Position numbers and translations under genes: made by a program. 42,785 bases of DNA. It comes from Elusimicrobiota bacterium (GTDB lineage: Bacteria > Elusimicrobiota > Elusimicrobia > Elusimicrobiales > UBA9959). Shown piece by piece: positions 33,154 to 41,864 of the stretch; the first letter of the stretch is position 1, and each line of letters opens with the position of its first letter. The notes beneath the pieces are model-generated. The model saw only the letters and a list, made by a program, of their open reading frames with translations. It was not told where the DNA came from and ran no database searches. The stretch spans positions 1 through 42,785 of the forward strand of contig JAGVVD010000050.1 of the NCBI GenBank assembly GCA_019135865.1, in the 5' to 3' direction.

Positions 33154-33191
33154 TAAAAAGAGGCCCGGGGCCCCCCGCGGGGACCCGGGCC
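33154..33191 (-). terminator. Terminator or attenuator between serA and the DUF1015 gene
   Basis: On the minus strand, GGCCCGGG (33184-33191) pairs with CCCCGGGCC (about 33162-33170) around a GC-rich loop, followed by TCTTTTTAAG. It lies 14 bp after the serA stop, so it may limit transcription into DUF1015-surE or end the serC-serA transcript. Confidence 0.7.
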
Positions 33192-33204
33192 GGGGCGGCA
33201 AGGA

Positions 33205-34155
33205 CTATATCTTGTCGCCGTTGACCGCGTGTGTGCGCTTGCCGCAGAGCAGGTAGTCGGCTATCTGCTCCGCCGCCTGCCGCGCCACCGTGACCTGCGC
33301 GTCCTTGGTGGAGGCGGCGATATGCGGGGTGCAGATCACCTTTTCCATGCCGAAGAAGATGTGCTTCGTCGCCGGTTCCTCGGCGTAGACGTCCACGGCG
33401 AGGCCGGCGATGTGGCCGCTCTCGACCGCCGCCTTCACGTCGGCCTCGACCATGATGCCGCCGCGGGCGCAGTTGATGATGCGCACACCCTTCTTCATCT
33501 TGGCGATGGCGTCCTTGTTGAGCATGCCCTTGGTGGCCGGGTTGATGGTCACATGGTAGGTGATGAAGTCGGCCTTGGCGTAGAGCTCGTCGAGCGTGAC
33601 CATCTTGACGCCCAACTCGCGGGCGCGCTCGGTGGTCATGGACGGCGTGAAGACCAGCACTTGCATCTTGAGGCCGAGGGCCCGGTCGGCTACGACGCCG
33701 CCGATATTGCCGCAGCCTATGACGCCGAGCGTCTTGCCGGTGATCTCGACGCCCTCGAACTTGCTCTTCTCCCACTTGCCCGCGTGCGTGGACGCGTGGG
33801 CCTGCGGGATGTGGCGCGCCAGGGCGAACATCATCGCGATGGCGTGCTCGCCGGTCGAGACGGTGTTGCCGAACGGCGTGTTCATGACCAGCACCTTCTT
33901 CTCGGTGGCGGCCGGTATGTCGATATTGTCGACGCCGGCGCCGGCGCGGGCCACGGCCTTGAGGTTCTTCGCGTTGTCCATGATCTCGCGGGTTATCTTG
34001 CTGGCCGAGCGGACGATGATGCCGTCGAAGTCCCTGGCGAACTCCTTGAGCTCCTCCGGCTTCATGCCGGTCTTGACCACGGCCTCTATGCCGCGGTCCT
34101 TGAGAGTCTTCTCGCAGAGGGGATCGGCTTTATCGGCTATAAGGACTTTGCTCAT
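33205..34155 (-). CDS. serA: D-3-phosphoglycerate dehydrogenase, short form
   Basis: First step of serine synthesis from 3-phosphoglycerate, 316 residues. The NAD site is [20 protein letters not shown]. Catalytic motifs are [35 protein letters not shown] (Arg), DVYAEEPA (Glu), and [13 protein letters not shown] (His). The protein lacks the C-terminal ACT/regulatory domains of longer forms. It overlaps the serC stop by 4 nt (ATGA), giving a serC-serA operon. Confidence 0.92.
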   Translation of the reverse strand: MSKVLIADKADPLCEKTLKDRGIEAVVKTGMKPEELKEFARDFDGIIVRSASKITREIMDNAKNLKAVARAGAGVDNIDIPAATEKKVLVMNTPFGNTVSTGEHAIAMMFALARHIPQAHASTHAGKWEKSKFEGVEITGKTLGVIGCGNIGGVVADRALGLKMQVLVFTPSMTTERARELGVKMVTLDELYAKADFITYHVTINPATKGMLNKDAIAKMKKGVRIINCARGGIMVEADVKAAVESGHIAGLAVDVYAEEPATKHIFFGMEKVICTPHIAASTKDAQVTVARQAAEQIADYLLCGKRTHAVNGDKI

Positions 34156-35330
34156 TTCACTGTCTCCTTGGAATATTCTTTGGCTACCTGCTCATAAGCC
34201 CAGTCGAGCCAGGGTATGAGGGCCTCGATGTCCGAGGTCTCGATGGTGGCGCCGCCCCAGACGCGGATGCCGGCCGGGGCCTTGCCGTAGGAGTTGATGT
34301 CGTAGGCGACGCCTTCCTTGCCGAGCATGCCGGTGAGCTTCTTGGCGGCCGCGGCCTTGTCCTCGTCGGACAGCTTAAGGAACCAGTCGGCCTTTATCCT
34401 GAAGCAGATCGAGGTGCTGGACCTGGTCTCCTTCTTCTCGGCCAGGAAGTCTATCCAGTCCGACTTCTCCACCCAGCGCTCGAAGGCGGCCAGGTTGGCG
34501 GTGGAGCGCTTGATGAGGCCCTGCAGCCCGCCTACGGTCTCGGCCCATTTCAGCGCGTCTATGGCGTCCTCTACGCAGAGCAGCGACGGCGTGTTGATGG
34601 TGCTGTACTCCAGCTCGCCGGGCTTGAGTTTCTTCTCGTCGACGAGGCGGAAGATCTTGGGCAGCGGCCAGGCCACCTTGTCGTTCTGCTCCTCCATGCG
34701 CTTGACGGCCCTGGGCGAGAGTATTATCACGCCGTGGGCCGCTTCGCCGCCGAGGACCTTCTGCCAGGAGAAGGTGACCACGTCGAGCCTGGTGAAGTCT
34801 ATGTCCATCGCGAAGACGCCGGAGGTGGCGTCGCAGATCACGATGCCCTCGTGGTCCTTGGGCAGCCAGTCGAGGTTCGGGACCTTCACGCCGGAGGTGG
34901 TGCCGTTCCAGGTGAAGACTATGTCGTTGGCCGGGTTCGCCTTGGAGAAGTCCGGCAGCTTGCCGAAGTCGGCCTTGTACTCGTTGACGCTCTTGAGCTT
35001 GAGGTACTTCACGGCGTCGGTGATCCAGCCCTTGCTGAAGGCTTCCCAGCCGAAGATGTCCACCGGGCGCGGGCCCAGCAGCGTCCACATCGCCAGTTCG
35101 ACCGCCCCGGTGTCGGAGCCGGCGACTATGCCTATGCGGTAATCCTGTGGTAAGTTGAGCACCTTCTTCATCCGGTCGGAGACTTCCTGGAGGCGGGCCT
35201 TGCCTTCCTTGGAGCGGTGGGAGCGCCCGACCAGGGCGTTCTTCAGGGCTTCTACGGTCCAGCCGGGGCGCTTGGCGCAGGGGCCGGACGAGAAGTTGGG
35301 ACACTTCGTTTTCACTGTGGGTTTTTCCAT
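34152..35330 (-). CDS. serC: Phosphoserine aminotransferase
   Basis: PLP enzyme converting 3-phosphohydroxypyruvate to phosphoserine, 392 residues. The PLP lysine is Lys191 in [20 protein letters not shown]. The N-terminus [14 protein letters not shown] fits the family's substrate loop, and VCDATSGVF-like [15 protein letters not shown] holds the PLP Asp. The length matches the archaeal/Methanosarcina-type SerC rather than the about 360-residue E. coli form. GGAGG lies 8 nt before the ATG at 35330. It is the first gene of the serC-serA operon. Confidence 0.92.
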   Translation of the reverse strand: MEKPTVKTKCPNFSSGPCAKRPGWTVEALKNALVGRSHRSKEGKARLQEVSDRMKKVLNLPQDYRIGIVAGSDTGAVELAMWTLLGPRPVDIFGWEAFSKGWITDAVKYLKLKSVNEYKADFGKLPDFSKANPANDIVFTWNGTTSGVKVPNLDWLPKDHEGIVICDATSGVFAMDIDFTRLDVVTFSWQKVLGGEAAHGVIILSPRAVKRMEEQNDKVAWPLPKIFRLVDEKKLKPGELEYSTINTPSLLCVEDAIDALKWAETVGGLQGLIKRSTANLAAFERWVEKSDWIDFLAEKKETRSSTSICFRIKADWFLKLSDEDKAAAAKKLTGMLGKEGVAYDINSYGKAPAGIRVWGGATIETSDIEALIPWLDWAYEQVAKEYSKETVK

Positions 35331-35378
35331 GTCTTTCCTCCGTGGGTGCTTTCGTACGAAGCGCGCTCGCGCGCGCGT

Positions 35379-35413
35379 AAATCAATATATACAAAATAGA
35401 ATATTTAAATATC
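35379..35413 (-). promoter_or_regulatory. A+T-rich promoter region of serC
   Basis: A 35-bp patch of almost pure A/T stands out in GC-rich DNA about 50-80 bp upstream of serC. On the minus strand it holds TATATT (35384-35389) as a possible -10. A palindromic CG-rich segment (35361-35377) follows in the leader. Confidence 0.35.
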
Positions 35414-35489
35414 CCTGTCCACCCCGCCCCGAAGGGCTCAAATGAAGATAACTATGCCGGGGGAGGCGGTATGGTCTCGCCCCGCTTTT

Positions 35490-35640
35490 ATCGGGAAACA
35501 ATGGGGGTGGCGGCGGATCCGCGGAGAAAAACCGTCCGGAGCTCCGAGCTTGCGTAAGCGCGAGGAGCGAGAGCCGGAAGCGCGCGCACGGTGTGCGCGA
35601 CGCTGTTTTTTCGGAGCGGACCGCCGACAGGACCCCGATA
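35490..35640 (+). repeat. Inverted-repeat element, family 2, copy X
   Basis: The ends are imperfect inverted repeats: left TATCGGG (35489-35495), GGCGGATCCGCGGAGAAAAA; right TTTTTTCGGAGCGGACCGCC (35606-35625) and CCCCGATA (35633-35640). The interior shares ordered blocks with the minus strand of copy Y: CCGTCCG, CGAGCTT, GAGCGAGAGC, AGCGCG, ACGGTGT. It lacks the about 50-bp central insert of Y. It occupies most of the 356-bp gap between serC and rnr; the open frames here are not credible genes. Confidence 0.6.
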
Positions 35641-35686
35641 GTTGTTTAAAAAGCGGGGGCTGAACCGGTCCCCACCCTCTACATGG

Positions 35687-37753
35687 TTATTTTCTTCTTT
35701 TCCTGACCGTCCAGTGGGGCGGCAGGCCGGGCTTCTCGGCGGGCGAGAGGTCTATCTTCCCGTCGATGGAGTTGATGGACTCTATCTTGACGCGCACGCG
35801 GTCGCCCGGCTTGAGCCAGGTCGCCCCGCGCAGCAGCCCGTCGGCGCCGCTCTCGGCCAGCGAGACGAAAGCCCCGCTGCCCGCCGCGGCCGTCACCACG
35901 CCATCCATGACCTGGCCTATCATCGTCCGCAGCAGCTCCGCCTTCATCAGGTCGGATATCTTGCGCTCGGCCTCGGTGGCCGCGCGCTCGCGCTCCGAGC
36001 AGTGTTCCCCCGCCTTTATCAGCGGCACCTGCGCCGCCTCTTTCTTGCCGGGGAATATCGCGTTGAAAGCCCGTATGATGTGGCCGGGCTTGGGCTTCAT
36101 GCCGTGCAGCAGCGCCTTGATAGCGCGGTGGGCCATCAGGTCCGGGTAGCGGCGTATCGGAGAGGTGAAATGCGCGTAGTAGCGGGCGGCTATGCCGAAG
36201 TGCCCTTTGGATTCGGGCGAGTAGACCGCCTGCCTCATGCTGCGCACTATCAGGGCGTTTATCGTGGCCGAGAGCGGATGCGTGCCCGTCCTGGCCAGTA
36301 TGTCCTGCAGGCCGCGCCGCGCGTTGGAGCCGCGGATGTGGCCGGCGCTCAGGCCCAGGCTGCCCAGCGTCTCGGAAAGGGCCAGCAGCTTGGCCGGGTC
36401 CGGGTCGTCGTGGCGCCGGTGAAGGAACGGCGACTTGGCCTGGCTGAGTTCCATAGCGATGGATTCGTTGGCCAGCAGCATGAACTCCTCCACCAGGCGG
36501 TGGCTCTGCAGCCGCGGCCGGCGGGAAACCCTTACCGGCAGGCCGCGCTCGTCGGTCTCCACCTTGTATTCGGGCAGGTCGAAGTCCAGCGCCCCGCGCT
36601 TTATGCGTTGGGCGTAGAGCTTGGCGGCCAGCGTACCCATCCTCCTGACGGCGGCATAAGCGGCCGGGGATATAGCGGGGATCCTTTTCCCCTCCAGTAT
36701 CTCCTGAGCCTCCTCGTAGGTGAGGCGGCGGCAGGACTTGATGACGGTCTCGGCCATGCGGCGCTTGAGCACCTTGCCGGACTGGGCCACGTCCATGAAC
36801 ACCGACAGCGTCAGCCGCTCCTGGTCGGGGACCAGGCTGCAGAGATTGTCCGAGAGAGCGTGAGGCAGCATCGGTATGACGCGGGCGGGGAGGTAGACGC
36901 TGGTGGCGCGCGCGTAGGCCTCCAGGTCCAGCGCCGTGCCGGGCTTGACGTAGTTGGCCACGTCGGCGATATGCACGCCCAGCCGCATTTTCCCCCCGCC
37001 GATATCTTCAAGCGAGACCGCGTCGTCGAAATCCTTGGCGTCGGCGCCGTCGATGGTCACCACCGGCAGGCCGAAAAGCTGCTCGCGGTCCTTCCAGTGT
37101 TTGGGCTCCAGTCTTTCGCCGAAGGAGGCGGCCTCCATCAGCACTTCCGGCGGAAAGGTCTCCCTGATATTGAGCGAGCGCACGATGGCCGTGGTCCTGG
37201 CGCGCAGATCGCCCGGGTCGCCGATAAGCTCGGTCACGACGCCCGAGGCTCCCCGGCCCTGCTCGGGCCAGCGCTTTATCTCCAGCGCGGCCAGCTGGCC
37301 GCTCTCGGGCCGGATGCCGGCGGCGAAGCCCTCCACGCGGGTGGGCGGCGCGAAACCCTTCTCCTGCTTGAGCACCCAGACGGTACCCTGCACCTGGAGT
37401 ACGCCCACTATGGAATTGCGCGCCCGCTTGAGGACCTTTATTATCTCGCCGGCCAGTCGGCCGTCGCGCTCCTTGAACGTGCGCGCCTGCACCCTGTCGC
37501 CGTCCATGGCGAGGTCCAGCGTGCGCCCGCGCAGGAACACGTCGCCCTGTCCCTCCTTCTCCGAGAGAAGGAAAGCGAAATTGCCGTGATGCTGTATGGT
37601 CCCTTCGGCCAGCGGTTCGCCGCGCCCGCCCTGCCGGGCGGCGGACCTTTCCCCGTCTCCCGTCCTGAAACCGCTTTTCCGCCCGCGGTTTTCGCCGCGC
37701 CGTTCGCCGCGTTTCTTGTTCTTGCCGCGGCCTTTCTGCCAATGTCTGTTCAT
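35687..37753 (-). CDS. rnr: Ribonuclease R (RNB/VacB family)
   Basis: 3'-5' exoribonuclease that degrades structured RNA, 688 residues. A basic N-terminal tail (residues 1-45) leads to cold-shock-like OB domains (about 50-180). The RNB catalytic domain has VVTIDGADAKDFDDAVSLED (Asp235, 238, 241, 243 region), HIADVANYVKPGTALD, and HFTSPIRRYPDLMAHRAI. The C-terminal S1 domain (about 615-675: MDGVVTAAAGSGAFVSLAES) binds RNA. The length is typical of short RNase R forms. GGAG precedes the ATG at 37753. Confidence 0.95.
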   Translation of the reverse strand: MNRHWQKGRGKNKKRGERRGENRGRKSGFRTGDGERSAARQGGRGEPLAEGTIQHHGNFAFLLSEKEGQGDVFLRGRTLDLAMDGDRVQARTFKERDGRLAGEIIKVLKRARNSIVGVLQVQGTVWVLKQEKGFAPPTRVEGFAAGIRPESGQLAALEIKRWPEQGRGASGVVTELIGDPGDLRARTTAIVRSLNIRETFPPEVLMEAASFGERLEPKHWKDREQLFGLPVVTIDGADAKDFDDAVSLEDIGGGKMRLGVHIADVANYVKPGTALDLEAYARATSVYLPARVIPMLPHALSDNLCSLVPDQERLTLSVFMDVAQSGKVLKRRMAETVIKSCRRLTYEEAQEILEGKRIPAISPAAYAAVRRMGTLAAKLYAQRIKRGALDFDLPEYKVETDERGLPVRVSRRPRLQSHRLVEEFMLLANESIAMELSQAKSPFLHRRHDDPDPAKLLALSETLGSLGLSAGHIRGSNARRGLQDILARTGTHPLSATINALIVRSMRQAVYSPESKGHFGIAARYYAHFTSPIRRYPDLMAHRAIKALLHGMKPKPGHIIRAFNAIFPGKKEAAQVPLIKAGEHCSERERAATEAERKISDLMKAELLRTMIGQVMDGVVTAAAGSGAFVSLAESGADGLLRGATWLKPGDRVRVKIESINSIDGKIDLSPAEKPGLPPHWTVRKRRK

Positions 37754-37754
37754 T

Positions 37755-37921
37755 TATTCGTAGTTCTCCATGTATATAAAAACCGGACCCTCGAGGGCCT
37801 GGTATCTCGCATGACCTGTAACTTTTGGGCTCGGTGCGGAAGGAACTGATCCGGAACTTTCGCTGCAAAATTCACTTTCGGTATGCCCGCGGCGTTATCG
37901 CCGCGATGGATATATTATAAC
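37755..37921 (-). promoter_or_regulatory. Promoter and structured leader of rnr
   Basis: A perfect TATAAT on the minus strand (37914-37919) lies about 160 bp before the rnr start, just after gpsA-side sequence. The leader holds a GCGGCG-ATAA-CGCCGC hairpin (about 37890-37905) and a CCCTCGAGGG palindrome (37781-37790) followed on the minus strand by GTTTTTAT, which could act as an attenuator. No known riboswitch is recognised. Confidence 0.45.
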
Positions 37922-37978
37922 TTAAAATCCCCGCCGCGGCTACAATACTCCGCGCCTTCTCCCTCGCCCCTTCCGTGC

Positions 37979-38983
37979 CTAACTAGCGCCCCTGAACCCC
38001 GCCGCCCGCAGTATGGACGACGGCCTGTGCCCCCTGTAGACTATGCGCCAGATGCAGTCGATGACCGGCGTCTTTATCCCGTGCCTGGCGCAGAGGCCGC
38101 GCGCGGTCCTGAGCGCTTCGAAGCCTTCCACGACGGTCCTTATCCGCTTGAGCGCCTCCGCCGGCGCGACGCCCTGGCCTATCTCTTTGCCGAACCTGAA
38201 ATTGCGCGACTTGGCCGAAGTGGCCGTCAGCAGCAGATCGCCCATGCCGCTCAGTCCCCAGGCCGTGCGGTTCTTGCCGCCCAGCGATTTGATTATGCGG
38301 CGCAGTTCGGAGGCGCTCTCGATAAGGAAAGCGGCCTCGCTGTTCTTGGACGCCTTCGACAGGCCGTCGATGATGCCGCTGCCTACGGCGTAAACGTTCT
38401 TGAGCGAGCCGCCCAGCTCCGCGCCCAGTCTGTCCTCGCAGGGCTCGAGCTTCAGCGGTCCGCCCTCCATCATTTTTATGGTCTCTTTAACTTCCGCCTG
38501 GTCCAGTCCGGCCAGGACCGCCTTGGTCGGCGCCCCGGCGGCCAGTTCCACGGCGAAACTGGGGCCGGTCATGATCATGGTCCCGCGGCGGACCCGCGGT
38601 ATCTCCTCTTCCATGATCTCGCAGACGGTAAGGAAAGAGCCCGCCTCTATGCCTTTGGAGACCGCCACTATGCGCGGAAGTTCTTTGCCGTCGAGCAGGG
38701 GCCTTATGGCGCGGGCCAGCGCGCGCACGTGGCGCGAATCCACCGCCATAAGGATGAGGTCGGGCGAACCTACGGCTTTCTCAAGATCGGTGAATATCCG
38801 CACGCCGGCGGGCAGCCGGAACCCCGGCAGCGCGGAATGCGTGCGGTTGTCGCGCAGATGGGCCGCCATGACGCGGTTGTATTCCCAGGCCCGCACTGAA
38901 TAGCCTTTCTTCGCCAGCAGCGCGGCCAGCGTGCTGCCCCACATGCCGGCGCCTATAACGGAAACTTCTATCTTTTTTTTCAT
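37979..38983 (-). CDS. gpsA: Glycerol-3-phosphate dehydrogenase [NAD(P)+]
   Basis: Makes sn-glycerol-3-phosphate for phospholipids, 334 residues. The NAD loop is VSVIGAGMWGSTLAALLAKK. Motifs are VAVSKGIEAG, IMTGPSFAVELAAGAPTKAV, LGGSLKNVYAVGSGIIDGL (catalytic Lys), and GLSGMGDLLLTATSAKSRN. I chose the ATG at 38983 (MKKKIEVSVIGAG). An upstream in-frame TTG at 39016 would add 11 unconserved residues and has no Shine-Dalgarno either. It probably shares a transcript with the pseudouridine synthase upstream. Confidence 0.94.
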   Translation of the reverse strand: MKKKIEVSVIGAGMWGSTLAALLAKKGYSVRAWEYNRVMAAHLRDNRTHSALPGFRLPAGVRIFTDLEKAVGSPDLILMAVDSRHVRALARAIRPLLDGKELPRIVAVSKGIEAGSFLTVCEIMEEEIPRVRRGTMIMTGPSFAVELAAGAPTKAVLAGLDQAEVKETIKMMEGGPLKLEPCEDRLGAELGGSLKNVYAVGSGIIDGLSKASKNSEAAFLIESASELRRIIKSLGGKNRTAWGLSGMGDLLLTATSAKSRNFRFGKEIGQGVAPAEALKRIRTVVEGFEALRTARGLCARHGIKTPVIDCIWRIVYRGHRPSSILRAAGFRGAS

Positions 38984-39042
38984 AAAGGGAGAGACCGCAG
39001 AAATATATGATAACAAAAAGGCGGTGGGATAGAGGCGCGGGC

Positions 39043-39855
39043 TCAGTCAGTGACCGTAATTCCGCGTGTCTCGCAGAAATCGCGCAGGTCGGCGGGCAGC
39101 GGCGCGGTGAAGACGCGCTTCAGCCCCGCCCCGCGCATGTCTATCTCGGCGCAATGAAGCGCCTGCCGCGGCAGCAGCAGCTTCTCCTCCAGGGCCGGCG
39201 TCCAGCCGGCGTCGAGGAAATCCAGGTAGCAGCGGGCGTCCGGCCCGTATACCTTGTCCCCCGCCAGGCTGTGCCCCAGCCATTGCGCGTGCGCCCTGAT
39301 CTGGTGCATGCGGCCCGTTCCGGTGACGACCCGCGCCAGCGTGAATCCGCCCCCTGTGGCGAGCGGGGTGAAGCGCGTCACCGCGGGCTGGCCGTCCGGC
39401 CTTACGCCGGCCTTGCAGTACACCGGGCTCTCTTCGTCGTCGCCCAGGGGCTGGTCCACCGTGACCGGACCGTTGAGTTCCCCAGTCATTATCGCAAGAT
39501 AAGCTTTGCCCACCTGCCGCCGCTGCATGGCGGTCTGCAGGCGTCCCGCCACCTCGGGATTCTTGGCGAACACCACCACGCCGCTGGTCTCGCGGTCGAG
39601 CCGGAAGACCAGGTGCGACGCGGCCAGGCCGAAGCGCTCGCGCACGGCGCCCGCCAGGCTGGACCAGGGCCCGTCCTTGGAAGGATGGCAGACCAGGTTC
39701 CCCGGCTTGTTCACGACTATGACCTGGTCGTCATGATGGACGATCCGGCCGTCGAGTTCTTCCGGTGTTATCCGGCGCACATTCACCAGCCTGGGCGGGC
39801 GCGGCCAGGGACAGGCCCGGCGCGGGTTGAATGCGGGGCGGTCGGGTGTTTTCAT
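39043..39855 (-). CDS. RluD/RluA-family RNA pseudouridine synthase
   Basis: Isomerises uridines in rRNA or tRNA, 270 residues. The catalytic motif is SHLVFRLDRETSGVVVFAK (RLDxxTSG, catalytic Asp). It is followed by KAYLAIMTGELNGPVTVDQP and GRMHQIRAHAQWLGHSLAGD (HQIRxHxxxxGHPIxGD-like). There is no S4 domain; the N-terminal residues read ITPEELDGRIVHHDDQVIVV. The ATG at 39855 overlaps the stop of the broken peptidase fragment upstream (ATGA). Further upstream codons belong to that fragment's antiphase and are not used. Target site unknown. Confidence 0.9.
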   Translation of the reverse strand: MKTPDRPAFNPRRACPWPRPPRLVNVRRITPEELDGRIVHHDDQVIVVNKPGNLVCHPSKDGPWSSLAGAVRERFGLAASHLVFRLDRETSGVVVFAKNPEVAGRLQTAMQRRQVGKAYLAIMTGELNGPVTVDQPLGDDEESPVYCKAGVRPDGQPAVTRFTPLATGGGFTLARVVTGTGRMHQIRAHAQWLGHSLAGDKVYGPDARCYLDFLDAGWTPALEEKLLLPRQALHCAEIDMRGAGLKRVFTAPLPADLRDFCETRGITVTD

Positions 39856-40088
39856 GCGCGGTTGATGACCTTGTGCGCGAGTTTCGGCAAAGATTTGCGC
39901 CAATCGGCTTCAAACTGTTTCCGGTCGAGTTTCAGAAATCCCGGGATGTCCCCGGTGTATGATCCCGTCAACACGCGCTTAAGAGCGGCGCGTCCCAGGC
40001 ATCCGCCGGGTCAGCCGGTCTTTCCATTGCCCGGTGACGTAGACGGCCAGGCCTTCGCTCCACCACTGCGGACTTACCGTTGCTCCCT
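39852..40088 (-). pseudogene. Remnant of a zinc peptidase (peptidase-MA-like), C-terminal part, frameshifted
   Basis: On the minus strand, 40088-39979 reads VSPQWWSEGLAVYVTGQWKD then stops. A second frame (about 39985-39852) continues LTGSYTGDIPGFLKLDRKQF ... LAHKVINRA and ends overlapping the pseudouridine-synthase ATG. The WSEGLAVY segment is the third-zinc-ligand region of peptidase-MA-like proteins. The HExxH half is missing, replaced at about 40090 by unrelated low-G+C DNA, and at least one frameshift separates the two pieces. The gene therefore looks truncated by an insertion or rearrangement. Confidence 0.6.
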
Positions 40089-40376
40089 AGTAAGGTGGGA
40101 TACTATCCTGTCGTATCCCCGTCTGTATTTCATCAATAATGACAGGAGTTTTGGACAGTATTCGCTTTCTCTATTTGACGACACCTGTTTTCTTTTATGC
40201 ATGTATTATTAAACCTCAATGTTAGTATAGCAGGCTTCCCGCTGGGCGTCACTAGGCGGGTGACATCTCATCACTCGATGCGTGAGTGCTGGTTGCTCAT
40301 GGGGACTCATAATCTGGGGTATTTCGACTTCGAGGGAAAAAGATTTGAGCCCATCGGGAATCCCTTTGGGCTCAAA

Positions 40377-40424
40377 GTGTTACCTATGTATCCGGTATAA
40401 TGTGTTACCGATGTGTCCGGTATA
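40377..40424. mobile_element. Tandem terminal repeat of an insertion sequence (IS21/IS481-like end)
   Basis: Two 23-bp copies, 40377-40399 and 40402-40424, match except at two positions and have the form GTGTTACC-N-ATGT-N-TCCGGTATA. Repeated TGTTACCxATGTxTCCGG motifs are what I recall at the ends of IS21- and IS481-type elements. No transposase gene remains in the window, so this is a solitary end. Confidence 0.5.
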
Positions 40425-40738
40425 CACCTACACCTTTTAAATTTTGGGGTGAGTTTCAGTACGAAGTAATAACCTTCTTTGCGCAACATCCCGAGGAATC
40501 TTTATAACTTCCGCCTGGATCTGCGGTACGGGGAAGCTTATCCGCGAGATGCTTACCCGGCCGCCTGCGGCGGCCGTACAACGCAGAAAATTATTCCCCG
40601 CGCGCACTGCAACCGAATTGAACTCATATCTATACAGACTCTGCCCGCGCTCGCCAGTGGCTGCTGCCACTCGCGGCGCGGGCCTGTTCCTGATTTCTAT
40701 CTTAACTGACATTCCGGTGGCAGCAGATTAATTAAAAC

Positions 40739-40780
40739 ACCGCCCCGGCGTCCGCTTCGCGGCCGCCGCGGCGGTCTTTT
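40739..40780. terminator. Bidirectional terminator-like hairpin
   Basis: ACCGCCCCGGCG (from 40739) pairs with CGCCGCGGCGGT (ending 40775) around a short TTCG-containing loop, with one or two mismatches. It is followed on the plus strand by CTTTTCT and on the minus strand by GTTTTAATTAAT. It could end minus-strand transcripts from the 40917-41831 gene. Confidence 0.6.
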
Positions 40781-40830
40781 CTGTAAATTATCGCCGCCAC
40801 CGGCAGAGGCCGAAACGGACCATAAGGAAC

Positions 40831-40882
40831 GGGCCAGGGCGGTAGCTTCGGCCCCTGCTGGCCTCCGCCCCCGCCCTGGCCC
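40831..40882. repeat. 12-bp perfect inverted repeat
   Basis: GGGCCAGGGCGG (40831-40842) and CCGCCCTGGCCC (40871-40882) are exact reverse complements with a 28-nt GC-rich spacer. They lie 35 bp past the end of the downstream AT-rich gene. There is no T-tract. Confidence 0.6.
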
Positions 40883-40916
40883 ACTTACTACCCTGTTTAG
40901 CAGTTTCTTGGTGTAA

Positions 40917-41831
40917 TTAAAAAGTTCCCAATCGGTTAAGTAATTGAGAGGGTAAAATCTTTCTTAGTATAGATTCTGCATATCCATCTTTTGTAACGAA
41001 CAAATTTATATGCGGAATGTAGATAACCTGTCGAGTGTCAAATGCGTCGCCACCTTCTGGTGTCCTATATTGTCCAGCAATACAGTCACGTGCAATCTCA
41101 ATCAGATAGCGATGTGATAACCAACATCCTGTAGTTCTTAAAGATGTTGCTGGAATGCTTTCTATTTGGTCCGGGGATAAATTCTTGCTTATAAGATAAC
41201 GATAGGTGGCAATTGTTGCCCATTCATCTTTTAATGAGTCCACCCAAAAAAGGATTGACCTATCTGTCTTGGTCGGGATTTCTGCTAACAGTTGTTGTTC
41301 TGAAAAAGGATTTAAGCGTGTCTGGATACTAGTAAAATCAGTTATTGTGGCAGACTTCTTTATCTTTGCTAAATTACTTAGAACTGCAGCAAAAAACAAA
41401 ATCTCTTTGCGTTGCCCGTCTTTAAAACTCTGAATCGAATCTATCGTTGCCGCCGGAATCGGTTGATCTGCTTTCGTAATAACTTCAAGCCATTCTCTTG
41501 TCCAGGGCGAAGTCGGTTTGCATACTAAATCAGAAATAGGTATGGGTGCGGGGGCGATTCCTGCCATAAGGCACTTTATTTCATGTGTCTCAATGTTGTC
41601 TGCATCTGTAATGATTCTATCGGCAGCTTTTGAATGTAGGAAAAGTAGGCGATCTTTGCGAGAGAGCACATTTGTCATTAACAACAACTCTTGAAAATTA
41701 ATGGGAGTGATATGGATGTTTTGCAGTTGCGCTACTATATTGGTAGGCATTTTTGATTCCCGCCACTGATCAATTGCGGAGTTATCTGCAATAGATATTG
41801 ATACAGTTGCTAGGTTTTGAGGAGTCTGCAT
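40917..41831 (-). CDS. Hypothetical protein, possible PIN-like nuclease
   Basis: The 304-residue protein is encoded in low-G+C DNA. No family is recognised with certainty. The layout recalls PIN-like nucleases: an early strand with Asp (SISIADNSAIDQW), then ITPINFQELLLMTN with Glu at the position of the conserved acidic helix residue, and near the C-terminus DAFDTRQVIYIPHINLFVTK followed by DG. The last resembles the closing D..Q..Y......FVT.D pattern of PIN domains. The middle 130 residues would be an insertion. The ATG at 41831 lies 33 bp after the helicase fragment's stop, so the two were probably cotranscribed. Confidence 0.6.
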   Translation of the reverse strand: MQTPQNLATVSISIADNSAIDQWRESKMPTNIVAQLQNIHITPINFQELLLMTNVLSRKDRLLFLHSKAADRIITDADNIETHEIKCLMAGIAPAPIPISDLVCKPTSPWTREWLEVITKADQPIPAATIDSIQSFKDGQRKEILFFAAVLSNLAKIKKSATITDFTSIQTRLNPFSEQQLLAEIPTKTDRSILFWVDSLKDEWATIATYRYLISKNLSPDQIESIPATSLRTTGCWLSHRYLIEIARDCIAGQYRTPEGGDAFDTRQVIYIPHINLFVTKDGYAESILRKILPSQLLNRLGTF

Positions 41832-41864
41832 ATAAGTTGCCTATATTGCCAATATGAATGAATC

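Larger units (their letters stand above)
40089..40916. other. Low-G+C intergenic region with hairpins and IS-end remnant
   Basis: An 828-bp stretch without a convincing gene. Open frames at 40307-40489 and 40437-40712 (minus) have no recognisable domain and no ribosome-binding site. It contains a nested hairpin (TTTGAGCCC 40344-40352 with GGGCTCAAA 40368-40376), the tandem 25-bp repeat listed separately, a terminator-like hairpin (40739-40780), and a long GC-rich inverted repeat (40831-40882). Composition shifts from GC-rich to AT-rich and back, as expected at a junction of acquired DNA. Confidence 0.6.

Noticed and set aside
35442-35663. 73-codon frame between serC and rnr
   Set aside because: Lies across inverted-repeat element X; Arg/Glu-rich translation with no start signals.
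37755-37921. Riboswitch upstream of rnr
   Set aside because: Hairpins are present but no known aptamer core could be recognised, and rnr is not a typical riboswitch target.
37979-39016. Longer gpsA start (TTG at 39016)
   Set aside because: Adds 11 unconserved residues; the NAD-binding domain begins right after the ATG at 38983.
40437-40712. 91-codon minus-strand frame in the AT-rich junction region
   Set aside because: No domain, no ribosome-binding site, and overlapping alternative frames of similar length.
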